From NCBI GenBank assembly GCA_036478235.1, contig JAZGDZ010000040.1, forward strand, positions 1 through 64,000: a stretch of DNA of 64,000 bases, read 5' to 3'. Below the pieces are notes generated by a model, which made no database searches, was not told where the DNA came from, and saw nothing but the letters and a program-made list of their open reading frames with translations. Each line of letters opens with the position of its first letter. Position 1 is the first letter of the stretch. Below are positions 52,999 to 61,615 of the stretch, one piece after another. This DNA is from JACZWZ01 sp036478235 (GTDB taxonomy: Bacteria; Actinomycetota; Acidimicrobiia; Spongiisociales; UBA11373). The translations under genes and the position numbers were made by a program.

Positions 52999-53201
52999 CG
53001 TGTCTCCTTTCGCAGACGCGTCAGAACACCGTTTGGGCGCGGTCGGTGTGGCGAGCGTTGGGCCGGTAACGATGCGGGGCTCTTGGCACCCGTCCTCCCG
53101 TAGCTCTCGGTCCCCGTCTCGGGGGCTCACTACATCCTACGGATGATCCGGGAGTTGCGTTGGCCAGGAGTCTGCTGAGTGATGCCGTTGCTCAGATCGT
53201 G

Positions 53202-53480
53202 GAACACAGCGCCGCCCGCAGGGCGGCTCAATCATGCGGAGGCGCTTCGGGGCCGAGCAGGACCCGAACGCCGCAGCCAAACCGGGCCAGGCGCGCCAGT
53301 CGCCAGGATCTCGGGTTCGCCACTCCTCGCGCAGGAATGGCGGGACCGTGGACACCGCTAGTGGCGATGTAGATCACAGCGCCGCCCGCAGGGCGGCACG
53401 TCCATGCGGAGGTGCTTCGGGGTCGAGCAGGACTCGAACGCCGCAGCCAAATACGTAGCCAAATACGGAGCCAAATCTGG
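53202..53480 (+). repeat. Two module-2 copies of the hairpin-rich repeat
   Basis: Copies at about 53202-53282 and 53373-53480. Each has GCCGCCCGCAGGGCGGC, CATGCGGAGGNGCTTCGGGG, the hairpin TTCGGG-N11-CCCGAA or its G-T variant TTCGGG/CTCGAA, and CGCAGCCAAA; the second adds three AGCCAAAT units. They lie in the 520-bp gap between hpf and the esterase gene, whose remaining part holds nothing I recognise. Confidence 0.85.
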
Positions 53481-53521
53481 ACGTCGAGATGAGTGACATG
53501 TATTGCTCAGCGGGCTCCCAG

Positions 53522-54544
53522 TCAGCAGGGTCCCACCGCACACGAGGGAGGCGGTACCGGGGCCCGGGCAACATGATCGACGAACCTCTTGATCGACGAC
53601 ACGAGGGATACGTCGATTTTCACCCGGTGACCCTGGGGCAGCCATATGTACCGGACGCTGGTACCCAGGTCACAACCGAACCAGAATCCCGCCTGGCCGC
53701 CCGTGTGCGTGGTCGTGATCGGATCCTCTGCGGAGCAGCCATTCCGATCGACCCAGCGCCGGACGGTCTCTTCGGCAGACGGATATGGCGCCCACACCTC
53801 GTTCAAGACTGACAGGCTGCCGCCTCTGAAGGAGACGGCTCGATCGTAGATGCCGTGAACGTGCAGGACGCTCACGGGGTATGACGGGGTGCAAGCGGAG
53901 GGGTCCCAGGGTTCGACACCCGAGATGGCAACCACCGCGGTGACCAGATCAGAGATGTCGCAGGCGAGCCGGTAGGCCATGAAGGCGCCGTTGGAGAGCC
54001 CCACAACGATCACCCGGCTGGGGTCTACGGGGTAGCGCTCGATGGCCTCCGTGATGAATTGCCGAAGATAGGACACGTCGTCGTTGCCCCGCAGATAGCG
54101 ATCGCAGCAGGTCGGAGTCGCGTTCCAGTACGGCCGCCCCAGAGCGTCGGTCAGACCGGCGGGGGCGACGATGATCCAGCCCGATGTCACCGCGACCTGC
54201 CCGATGGCAAAGTTGTTGACGACGTCCTCGACGCGTCCGGAATACGAATGCAGCAGCACGATGAGGGGCCGCTCCCGGTCTCCCAGATCCGGCGGCAGCA
54301 GCTTTCCAGGGATCCGCTCCTCGGAAGAGGCCTCCACGGGCGCGGCGCTCTCTGGTTCGCTCTCACCCCGCAGGATGACAGGATCCTGACGGCCACCCCG
54401 GTCCTCCTCTGCCCCGGCACTCTCGGGGATGGAGGCAGCACCCGGACGCGGCGCCACCACCAGGCCGATCGTCGCGGCACAGACCGCCAAGACGAGTGCG
54501 GAGCGAACCTTGCGATGGTGAGAAAGAAATCGCATGGGTGTCAT
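53522..54544 (-). CDS. Secreted alpha/beta-hydrolase, PHB depolymerase/feruloyl esterase-like
   Basis: 340 residues with a signal peptide (RKVRSALVLAVCAATIGLVV) followed by a low-complexity linker of about 50 residues. The hydrolase domain shows LIVLLHSYSGRVEDVVNNF, the nucleophile motif GLSNGAFMAYRLACD, an acid in HVHGIYDRAV and the His in LPQGHRVKIDV. This matches LpqC/PHB-depolymerase-like esterases. Likely extracellular or lipid-associated; no lipobox Cys is evident. Substrate unknown. It follows comF. Confidence 0.88.
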   Translation of the reverse strand: MTPMRFLSHHRKVRSALVLAVCAATIGLVVAPRPGAASIPESAGAEEDRGGRQDPVILRGESEPESAAPVEASSEERIPGKLLPPDLGDRERPLIVLLHSYSGRVEDVVNNFAIGQVAVTSGWIIVAPAGLTDALGRPYWNATPTCCDRYLRGNDDVSYLRQFITEAIERYPVDPSRVIVVGLSNGAFMAYRLACDISDLVTAVVAISGVEPWDPSACTPSYPVSVLHVHGIYDRAVSFRGGSLSVLNEVWAPYPSAEETVRRWVDRNGCSAEDPITTTHTGGQAGFWFGCDLGTSVRYIWLPQGHRVKIDVSLVSSIKRFVDHVARAPVPPPSCAVGPC

Positions 54545-54553
54545 CCCACCCTA

Positions 54554-55126
54554 TTACACACCCGGATCACGGCCGAGCCGACGGCACGCGGCCGTCGCGG
54601 TCACCGCCCGGACAACCCCGGATACGGCTGTGGCCGCCCTGATGGTGGATCCGGTCGTGACGACATCGTCCACGAGCACCGATCCCGGAGGGATCGGCGC
54701 GGCCCGGGCGAACCCGGGCACACCGCGCCGCTGACCGCTTGCCGATCCGGCTCGTCGCCGGCGCCACAGGCCCGGCCGTAACGCCCGCACGACCGGGAGA
54801 CCCGACAATGCAGCCACGGCCTCGGCCAATTCGACAGCCGAATCGACGCCGTAGCGGCGGCGGCGCACAGAGACCCGGGGAAGCGGGATCAGCGCCGTAC
54901 AGTCCGGAGGAAGCAGCGGCACCATCGCCCGAGCGAGTCGTTCGGCGACACCTGACACCGCCTCGTATTTCAGTCGGTGAACGAGTCTCCTGGCCGCGCC
55001 CTCGTGCGCAAAGGCACTCCGCACCAAGACACGCCCGACGAGCCGGTCCGGAGCCGGCGCCAGAGTCGCCAAGCAATACCGACACAGGGAGTGCGCAGAA
55101 GCTCGGCGGCAGGCGACACACGTCAT
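54554..55126 (-). CDS. comF: ComF family phosphoribosyltransferase-like protein
   Basis: 190 residues. A short zinc-finger start (CVACRRASAHSLCRYC) precedes a type I PRTase fold with the PRPP motif VLVDDVVTTGST. ComF proteins function in DNA uptake in competent species; in actinobacteria the role is unclear. Usual neighbours in actinobacteria include hpf and secA, which follow within 10 kb here. Confidence 0.9.
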   Translation of the reverse strand: MTCVACRRASAHSLCRYCLATLAPAPDRLVGRVLVRSAFAHEGAARRLVHRLKYEAVSGVAERLARAMVPLLPPDCTALIPLPRVSVRRRRYGVDSAVELAEAVAALSGLPVVRALRPGLWRRRRAGSASGQRRGVPGFARAAPIPPGSVLVDDVVTTGSTIRAATAVSGVVRAVTATAACRRLGRDPGV

Positions 55127-55285
55127 GCGGCACCAGGTTGAGCTTCCGATGTGACATGCCTGCGCGATGACTAGTCACCTGCGCCGCGAGACAATGACCC
55201 GACTCCAAACGCGTAGCGCGTTGAGCGACCACGGAGCGTGATCTAGGGTGGGCTCCCTGGAGGAGACAGGAGAAAGGGAGGGCGG

Positions 55286-57073
55286 ATGCCGCTCGACGTT
55301 CAGGTGACGCGGGAACGGCAGCGGCGACGCCGGCTGCGCCGAATCGCATGGCTTCTCGCCCCCTTGGTGACCTGGCTGTGGCTACGCCTGATCTTCGACA
55401 CCCCGGTCTCGCCCGGATGGCCCGAACTCCCGCCGGAGGCCATGTTCTGGCTTCCCGGGGTCCTCATCATCCTGCTCCTCGGTGTGGTGCTGATTGCTCC
55501 GATGATCGGCAACGGACGGTCTCCGGAGGTCGTGTTCCTCCCGGAGCAGATCGACGTCTCGTTCGAGGACGTCAAGGGACTCGGGCCGGTGCTGACGGAG
55601 GTTCGTCACACGCTCGACGTCTTCTTGAACCATCAGCAGTTTCGCGATCAGATGGGCGGGCAGCCGCGTCGCGGCATCCTGTTCGAGGGCCCGCCGGGCA
55701 CGGGCAAGACCCACACCGCCAAGGCGCTTGCCAGGGAAGCGGGGGTGCCGTTTCTCTTCGTCTCGTCGACGGCATTCCAGAGCATGTGGTACGGCGCCAC
55801 CGCCCGCAAGATTCGGGCGTACTTCCGCCGCTTGCGCAAGGTCGCCCGGCAGGAGGGCGGAGCGATTGGGTTCATCGAGGAGTTCGACGCCATTGGAGGA
55901 CGCCGCGGCAGCATGCAGCGGGCGCTACCGGCGGAGGACCGGCTGAATCGGGCTGCAATCTCCGAAGGTATCGGTGGAGTGGTCAACGAACTGCTCGTGC
56001 AGATGCAGTCGTTCGACGACCCTCCGCGTAGCGTCCGGTTCGGTAACGCCCTCAAGCGAACGGTAAACAAGTTGCTGCCGTCCCACCGCCACTTCAGGAC
56101 GAGCAAGCCTCAGTTCGCCAACATCCTGCTCATCGGTGCGACCAACCGGGCCGAGGCGCTCGATCCCGCCCTGCTGCGTCCCGGCCGATTCGATCGCGTG
56201 TTTCACTTCCCCCTCCCGGCCCGCAAGGAAAGGCGCGAGCTGATCGACTTCTTCCTGACGACCAAGGCCCACGACGACACGGTCGATGACACAGCCCGCG
56301 ACGATCTCGCCGCGACCACGATGGGGTACTCGCCGGCTTCCCTGGAGCGGCTCTTCGACGAGGCACTCCTCTTCGCGTTACGGGAGGACCGCGACAGCCT
56401 GGGGGTGACCGATCTGCACAGGGCGCGCCTGGATGTGGAGATCGGTCTGGCCGAGCCCACCGAGTACACCGAGGAGGAGCGGGAAAATATCGCCGTCCAC
56501 GAAGCCGGGCACGCGGTAGTCGCCTATTTGGCGGGCAAGGGCCGGAAAATGAACTTCCTGTCGATCGTCAAGCGCAAGGATGCCCTCGGGCTGCTGGCTC
56601 ACAGCGAGACCGAGGAGCGCTACACGAAGCGGCGAAGCGAGACTCTGGCACTGATGCAAATAGCGCTCGGCGGCATGGTGGCAGAGGAGCTCTTCTTTGG
56701 AGAGTCGGGAACCGGCCCGGTGAACGACTTGGCGACGGCGACCAACATCGCGGTCGAAATGGTCGGATCCATGGGTCTCGGATCCTCTTTGATCTCCTTC
56801 CGAGCAGTCGATCAAGGCATGGTCGGCGGAAATCTCGTCGCCAAGGTTCTGGCCGACGACAAGGCCCGGGACGCGGTGGACGCGCTGCTACACGAACAGA
56901 AGGCAGTGGTTGTCGCCCTGCTGAGGGATAATCGGCATCTCATCGAGGCGTTGCGCGACGCCCTTGTCGACGGTGACGAACTCGCCGGACGCGAGATCGT
57001 CGAAGTCCTCGACGCGGCGCGCGATGGGCAGGAAGCAACGATCGATCTGAGGGAGGAAGGTGTTAGGAGTTAG
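55286..57073 (+). CDS. Divergent FtsH-like AAA+ zinc protease
   Basis: 595 residues: two membrane segments (about 21-37 and 53-72), AAA+ domain with Walker A GPPGTGKT (135-142), a changed Walker B GFIEEFDAIG, and peptidase domain with HEAGH (405-409) and the third ligand in GPVNDLATAT. The AAA domain has about 60 extra residues after the Walker B (MQRALPAEDRLNRAAISEGI through FRTSKPQ) compared with normal FtsH, and the pore loop reads MWYGAT. The periplasmic segment between the membrane helices is very short. Probably a second, specialised FtsH. It stands alone, divergent from comF. Confidence 0.88.
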   Translation: MPLDVQVTRERQRRRRLRRIAWLLAPLVTWLWLRLIFDTPVSPGWPELPPEAMFWLPGVLIILLLGVVLIAPMIGNGRSPEVVFLPEQIDVSFEDVKGLGPVLTEVRHTLDVFLNHQQFRDQMGGQPRRGILFEGPPGTGKTHTAKALAREAGVPFLFVSSTAFQSMWYGATARKIRAYFRRLRKVARQEGGAIGFIEEFDAIGGRRGSMQRALPAEDRLNRAAISEGIGGVVNELLVQMQSFDDPPRSVRFGNALKRTVNKLLPSHRHFRTSKPQFANILLIGATNRAEALDPALLRPGRFDRVFHFPLPARKERRELIDFFLTTKAHDDTVDDTARDDLAATTMGYSPASLERLFDEALLFALREDRDSLGVTDLHRARLDVEIGLAEPTEYTEEERENIAVHEAGHAVVAYLAGKGRKMNFLSIVKRKDALGLLAHSETEERYTKRRSETLALMQIALGGMVAEELFFGESGTGPVNDLATATNIAVEMVGSMGLGSSLISFRAVDQGMVGGNLVAKVLADDKARDAVDALLHEQKAVVVALLRDNRHLIEALRDALVDGDELAGREIVEVLDAARDGQEATIDLREEGVRS

Positions 57074-57110
57074 GAGTCAGGTTTTCCTAATACCTAATAC
57101 CTAATATCTA
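57064..57110. repeat. Heptamer arrays spanning two convergent stop codons
   Basis: GTTAGGA, GTTAGGA, GTCAGGT, then TAATACC, TAATACC, TAATATC. The FtsH-like stop (57071-57073) and the ahcY stop (57108-57110) both lie inside the array. Confidence 0.85.
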
Positions 57111-58355
57111 GGTCCCTTGCTCCCAGCTCGCCAGATACTCCTCCTGCTCCGGCGTGAGCGTCTCGAGCCCTCCACCGATCGCTTCGAGGGCGATCGCAGC
57201 CACCTCGACATCGATGCTCTCGGGTAGCCGATGAACCCTGTTCTCAAGTGCGGCACCTTCGCTGATCAGCCACTCGGCCGCCAGCGCCTGATTGGCGAAC
57301 GACATATCCATGACCTCGGCAGGATGTCCCTCGGCCGCACCGAGGTTGACGAGGCGTCCTTCGGCGATCACGTGGAGTCGCCGGCCGTCGGGCATGGTCC
57401 ACTCGTCGAGCTCGTGGCGCATCCGACGCTTTCCGGTCGCGGTGGCTTCGAGGTGGCCCAGATCGAGCTCCACGTCGAAGTGGCCGGCGTTGGCGAGAAT
57501 CGCACCGTCCTTCATCAGATCGAAGTGCTCGCCCCGCAGCACCCGTAAGTTCCCGGTGACGGTGATGAACACGTCGCCCGATCGGGCGGCCTCATCGGCC
57601 GTAGCAACGGTGTATCCCTCCATCGCGGCGGAGAGCGCCCGCACCGGATCAATCTCGACCACGACGACTTTCGCCCCCAGGCCCGCTGCTCGAGCAGCCA
57701 CCCCGACCCCACAGTCACCGAACCCGACGACGACGACAGTCTTACCGGCAATGAGGAGGTTGGTGGCCCGGATGATCCCATCCATGGCGGACTGGCCGGT
57801 CCCGTGACGATTGTCGAACAGATGCTTGGTGGCCGAGTCGTTTACGGCGACGACCGGGAACCGGATGACCCCGTCCTGTTCCATAGCGCGCAAACGAATG
57901 ACTCCGGTCGTGGTCTCCTCCGTGGATCCAATCGGTTGCTGATCGGGACGCTCCTTGAGCAGCATGGTCACAAGGTCAGCGCCGTCGTCCATAGTCACGT
58001 GAGGGCCTGCGTCCAGGACCGCCCGAAGATGTGAGTAGTACGTTTCGTTGTCCTCGCCGCGGACGGCGAACACCGGAATCCCGTCGGCCACCAGCGCAGC
58101 GGCGACGTCATCCTGGGTCGAGAGTGGATTCGAGGCGCACAGCATGACCTCCGCCCCTCCGGCGCGCAGCGTGGCCATCAGGTTGGCGGTCTCCGAGGTC
58201 ACGTGGAGACAGGCCCCGATCCGCTTCCCGGCGAGCGGAGTCTCCTTTTCGAATCGCTCCCGGATGGAGGCCAGGACGGGCATCCTCCCCCGAGCCCACT
58301 CGATCCGGAGGGCACCCGCTTCGCCCAGGGACAGATCGGCTATGTCGTAGTTCAT
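57108..58355 (-). CDS. ahcY: Adenosylhomocysteinase
   Basis: 415 residues with NAD-binding GKTVVVVGFGDCGVGVAARA and substrate motifs LHVTSETANL, NDSATKHLFDNRHGTGQS and NAGHFDVELDL. It hydrolyses S-adenosylhomocysteine in the methyl cycle. The length corresponds to the shorter form without the extra loop of eukaryotic and mycobacterial enzymes. ATGA overlap with the isomerase gene upstream. Confidence 0.96.
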   Translation of the reverse strand: MNYDIADLSLGEAGALRIEWARGRMPVLASIRERFEKETPLAGKRIGACLHVTSETANLMATLRAGGAEVMLCASNPLSTQDDVAAALVADGIPVFAVRGEDNETYYSHLRAVLDAGPHVTMDDGADLVTMLLKERPDQQPIGSTEETTTGVIRLRAMEQDGVIRFPVVAVNDSATKHLFDNRHGTGQSAMDGIIRATNLLIAGKTVVVVGFGDCGVGVAARAAGLGAKVVVVEIDPVRALSAAMEGYTVATADEAARSGDVFITVTGNLRVLRGEHFDLMKDGAILANAGHFDVELDLGHLEATATGKRRMRHELDEWTMPDGRRLHVIAEGRLVNLGAAEGHPAEVMDMSFANQALAAEWLISEGAALENRVHRLPESIDVEVAAIALEAIGGGLETLTPEQEEYLASWEQGT

Positions 58356-59347
58356 TCGGACTCTCCTGCGAGACGGATCTTGAAGTCTTCGATGATGTCG
58401 ACCGGCATCGGGTCGGACGCCGATCGCTCGGCGAGAGCGAGCGATACGAGGTCGCCCACGACGGTCAGCGAGAACAGGCGGGCAACAGTACTGATTCCGC
58501 GCGAAGCCACAACTTCCGCCCCATCGACCATTCCTTCCATCAGCCTTCTGGTCAGCCGGCCGCGAAGCGAGACGCGGGGATGGTCACCGGAGTCGCTGAG
58601 GAACACCGCCCCGAACGAGCCGGCCGAGAAGTCGGGGTGGGCCGTCCATCCGACGATGTCGTTGTGATCGGCTTCGGGGAGCGGCACCCAGGCCGCCGGG
58701 GCCTTGGCGTTCTCGTTGATCTGGGTCTTCCACCGGTTGGCGGCTACCGATGCCGGGCCGCTTCCCCCGTATACCACCGTCATCCGGCCTGCCAGAGCCT
58801 CGGCCAGGCGGGCTGCAGTCTCCGGCCCCTCGCCGTCGAGGATCGCCCCTGTGACGTCTGCGGCCTCCCGCAAGTCTTCCGATTGCGGCCCGACTATCCC
58901 GGCAGATTCCAATACTCGGAGGGTGGCTCCGACCAAGTGACCGAAGGCGGCGCGCGGCTGGGGGCAGGGAGGGACCACGACCGTCGAAAACCCCACTTCC
59001 GCGGCCCGCTCTGCCATCGCTCCTCCCGTCGTCACCCCCACGAGCGCGAACCCTCCGGCGAGGGCGGCCGACACCGAAGTCGCCGTCTCTTCGGTATTGC
59101 CGCTGTGTGACACCGCGACGACCAGATCCTCCGATCCCACCCAACGAGGCAGGTCATAGGACTTGTGAACGACGACCCGGCGACCGGCCTCCTCGGCGAC
59201 GACCGCGGCGACATCGCCGGCGATCCCGGACCCACCCATGCCGGCGACTATCGCTGCCTCGGCCGAGGGCGTGTCAGGAATCTGGAGATCGGCCGCCCAG
59301 CGGAGCTGCTCGGGGAGCTGCTGCACGAGTTGCAGCATCGTCGTCAT
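58352..59347 (-). CDS. SIS-domain phosphoglucose/phosphomannose isomerase
   Basis: 331 residues from ATG 59347. It has the SIS fold start AAIVAGMGGSGIAGDV, AVSHSGNTEETATSV, and the C-terminal isomerase region GSGPASVAANRWKTQINENA and EADHNDIVGW (catalytic Glu and His). It matches the bifunctional PGI/PMI family. It sits between ahcY and the Trm112-like and phosphomannomutase genes, a typical actinobacterial block that feeds mannose nucleotide synthesis. Confidence 0.9.
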   Translation of the reverse strand: MTTMLQLVQQLPEQLRWAADLQIPDTPSAEAAIVAGMGGSGIAGDVAAVVAEEAGRRVVVHKSYDLPRWVGSEDLVVAVSHSGNTEETATSVSAALAGGFALVGVTTGGAMAERAAEVGFSTVVVPPCPQPRAAFGHLVGATLRVLESAGIVGPQSEDLREAADVTGAILDGEGPETAARLAEALAGRMTVVYGGSGPASVAANRWKTQINENAKAPAAWVPLPEADHNDIVGWTAHPDFSAGSFGAVFLSDSGDHPRVSLRGRLTRRLMEGMVDGAEVVASRGISTVARLFSLTVVGDLVSLALAERSASDPMPVDIIEDFKIRLAGESE

Positions 59348-59514
59348 TCGGGGTCGGGGCGGTAGGCGGATTCGAGCAACATCACCGGGATCCCGTCCAC
59401 GACCGGGAAGTGCAGTCCGCACCCGGTGCAAACGAGATCCCCCTCGCCCGCTTCGAGCGTGGAACGGCACTCGATGCATCGCAGGATCTCGAGCAACTCC
59501 TCAGGAACCGCCAC
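59344..59514 (-). CDS. Trm112-like/UPF0434 zinc-ribbon small protein
   Basis: 56 residues from GTG 59514 with GAGGAGG upstream. The sequence has the small zinc ribbon pairs CIECRSTL and CTGCGLHFPVVDGIPVML of the Trm112/YcaR family. In this genome block it lies between the phosphomannomutase (14-bp overlap) and the isomerase (4-bp overlap), the same position as in other actinobacteria. Role unknown; Trm112 relatives are methyltransferase partners. Confidence 0.9.
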   Translation of the reverse strand: MAVPEELLEILRCIECRSTLEAGEGDLVCTGCGLHFPVVDGIPVMLLESAYRPDPE

Positions 59515-60853
59515 TCTCGACCTCCTCGATCAGGGACCGGACCCGGGAGATCAGTTCGTCGAGGCCCTTGCGGTCTGCCGCCTCGACGTTCAGCCGGAGT
59601 ACCGGCTCCGTGTTCGAAGGCCTCAGGTTGAACCACTTGTCGCCCAGATCGACCGTGATGCCGTCGAGCCTATCGCCACCCGAGAACACCTTGGCGACCC
59701 TTTCGATCTCGACTTCGGGGTCGGCAACTCTCATGTTGATCTCTCCGGACTGGACATACGGTTCGAATCCCCGGCGCAGTTCCGAAAGTGGGGTCCCGGC
59801 CTCGGAGAGCAGGCGCATCATCACCAGCATGGTGAGCAGCCCGGAGTCTGCCCCATAGTTGTCCCGGTAGTAATAGTGGCCGCTGTGCTCACCGCCGAAG
59901 ACCGCCCCCGTTTCCCGCATGATCGCCTTGATGTACGAGTGCCCGACCCGGGTCCGAACCGGCAAACCGCCGGCGGCCTTCACGGCCTCGGGCACTGCCC
60001 GCGAGCAGATCAGATTGTGGACGATGCTCTCCCCGGGGTGATCCTTCAGGAACCAGTCGGCAACCATGGCGGTCACGGTGCTGCCGGGGAGGGCGACGCC
60101 CGTGTCGTCGATGAAGAACGCTCGATCGGCGTCGCCGTCGAAGGCGACCCCTAGGTCGGGTTTCTCGCGGCTCATGAGCGTCGAGAGATCGATGAGGTTC
60201 TCGGGCCGCATCGGATCCGGATGGTGATGCGGGAAGGTCCCGTCCGGCTCGAGGTAGAGGCCGATCAGGTCGGCGTCGATCAGGTCGAAGAGTGACGGCA
60301 CCGCGACCCCGGCGACGCCGTTCCCGCCGTCTACCGCCACGCGGAGACCGGCTATCGCCCCGGCTCCGGACACATCGATCAGGTGCTGCACATACGAATC
60401 GAGGAGCGAGACAGGAGCGGTTTCTCCACCGGAGAGGCGCGGGGGCTCGTCGGCGGCGAGCGCTCTGACCTCACCGAGGCCTGAATCTGCTCCGACGGGA
60501 GCGGCACCCGACAGACACAGCTTGATGCCGTTGTGACCCTTGGGGTTGTGAGAAGCCGTGATCATGGCGCCCGGCTCGTCCAGATGCCCGGCGGCGAAGT
60601 AGACCATGTCCGTCGTGATCATCCCGAGGTCGTCCACCGCTACCCCGGCGGCGTGGATTCCGTCGATGAGCGCCGTGGCCAGGATGGGCGATGACAGTCT
60701 GGCGTCGCGGCCGACGGCGATGCGTTCGGCCCCGGCGAATCGGGCGAAGGCGTGGCCGATCCGGCGCGCCGCCGCCTCGTCGAGCTGGTCCGGTACGACA
60801 CCGCGCACGTCGTACGCCTTGAAGATCGCGTCGAGGTCCATGAATCGCGACAT
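59501..60853 (-). CDS. manB: Phosphomannomutase/phosphoglucomutase
   Basis: 450 residues from ATG 60853; an alternative ATG is at 60841. Start MSRFMDLDAIFKAYDVRGVV is typical. It has the phosphoserine loop ITASHNPKGHNGIK, metal loop AFDGDADRAF, sugar-binding GEHSGHYYYR and the phosphate loop RPSNTEPVLRLNVEA. It makes mannose-1-phosphate for GDP-mannose and envelope glycolipids. Confidence 0.95.
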   Translation of the reverse strand: MSRFMDLDAIFKAYDVRGVVPDQLDEAAARRIGHAFARFAGAERIAVGRDARLSSPILATALIDGIHAAGVAVDDLGMITTDMVYFAAGHLDEPGAMITASHNPKGHNGIKLCLSGAAPVGADSGLGEVRALAADEPPRLSGGETAPVSLLDSYVQHLIDVSGAGAIAGLRVAVDGGNGVAGVAVPSLFDLIDADLIGLYLEPDGTFPHHHPDPMRPENLIDLSTLMSREKPDLGVAFDGDADRAFFIDDTGVALPGSTVTAMVADWFLKDHPGESIVHNLICSRAVPEAVKAAGGLPVRTRVGHSYIKAIMRETGAVFGGEHSGHYYYRDNYGADSGLLTMLVMMRLLSEAGTPLSELRRGFEPYVQSGEINMRVADPEVEIERVAKVFSGGDRLDGITVDLGDKWFNLRPSNTEPVLRLNVEAADRKGLDELISRVRSLIEEVESGGS

Positions 60854-60892
60854 TCTACGGGTCGCAACCCCATCCCTAGACTTCACCGGCCG

Positions 60893-61615
60893 ATGCCCGA
60901 TTCTCCCGCCATCAGTGCCGTGATCCCGGTCCACAACGAGGCGAGCTTCATCGGCGGCGCACTCCCCCGTCTCGTCGCAGCCCTCGAGAGCGTCGACCGG
61001 TCGTTCGAGGTCATCGTGGCCGAGAACGGGTCGAGCGACGACACCGCCCGCATGGCGACCGAGGCGACGGCCGGTGACGACCGGATCAGCGTGATGCGCC
61101 TCGCCGAGGCAGATTACGGCGCCGCCATGCGGGCCGGGTTTCTCGCCGCGAGCGGAGACTGGGTGGTCAACTTCGACATTGACTACTTCTCGGCAGAGTT
61201 CCTCAGGGCGGGATTCGAAGTGGCGGATTCGGCGGACCTGATCCTCGCCTCCAAGCGGGTGCACGGCGCCGACGATCGCAGATCGGCCTTGCGGCGGCTC
61301 GGCACATGGGGGTTCACCCTCATGGTTCGGCTGCTCCTCCGGTCGAAGGTGACGGACACCCACGGCATGAAGATGGTGCGGAGGTCGGTAGTGGATCGGG
61401 TGGTGCCTTCCGTGCGCTCGACCGAGGACCTGTTCGATACCGAGCTCGTCGTGCGTGCCGAGCGTCAGGGCTTTCGCATCGCCGAGGTTCCTGCCGTTGT
61501 CGAAGAGATGCGGACGGCGCGCTCCTCACTCATCGGCCGGGTCCCGCGCACCGTTTGGGGACTGCTGCGAATCCGGAGGCAGCTGCGCAAGGAAGCGCGG
61601 TCAGGCGACCTCTAA
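60893..61615 (+). CDS. Family 2 glycosyltransferase (polyprenol-type)
   Basis: 240 residues from ATG 60893: GT-A fold with AVIPVHNEASFIGGAL, VIVAENGSSDDT, the DxD motif in NFDIDYF and the acceptor region DTHGMKMVRRS. Resembles dolichyl-phosphate mannosyl/glucosyl transferases that load polyprenol phosphate. It is divergent from manB with only 39 bp between starts, so promoters must overlap or the transcripts are leaderless; the gene ends in a 15-bp overlap with the convergent membrane protein. Confidence 0.88.
   Translation: MPDSPAISAVIPVHNEASFIGGALPRLVAALESVDRSFEVIVAENGSSDDTARMATEATAGDDRISVMRLAEADYGAAMRAGFLAASGDWVVNFDIDYFSAEFLRAGFEVADSADLILASKRVHGADDRRSALRRLGTWGFTLMVRLLLRSKVTDTHGMKMVRRSVVDRVVPSVRSTEDLFDTELVVRAERQGFRIAEVPAVVEEMRTARSSLIGRVPRTVWGLLRIRRQLRKEARSGDL

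Noticed and set aside
59515..61363. Phosphomannomutase start far upstream (over the glycosyltransferase gene)
   Set aside because: The family begins at about 60853; upstream codons are antisense to the GT2 gene.
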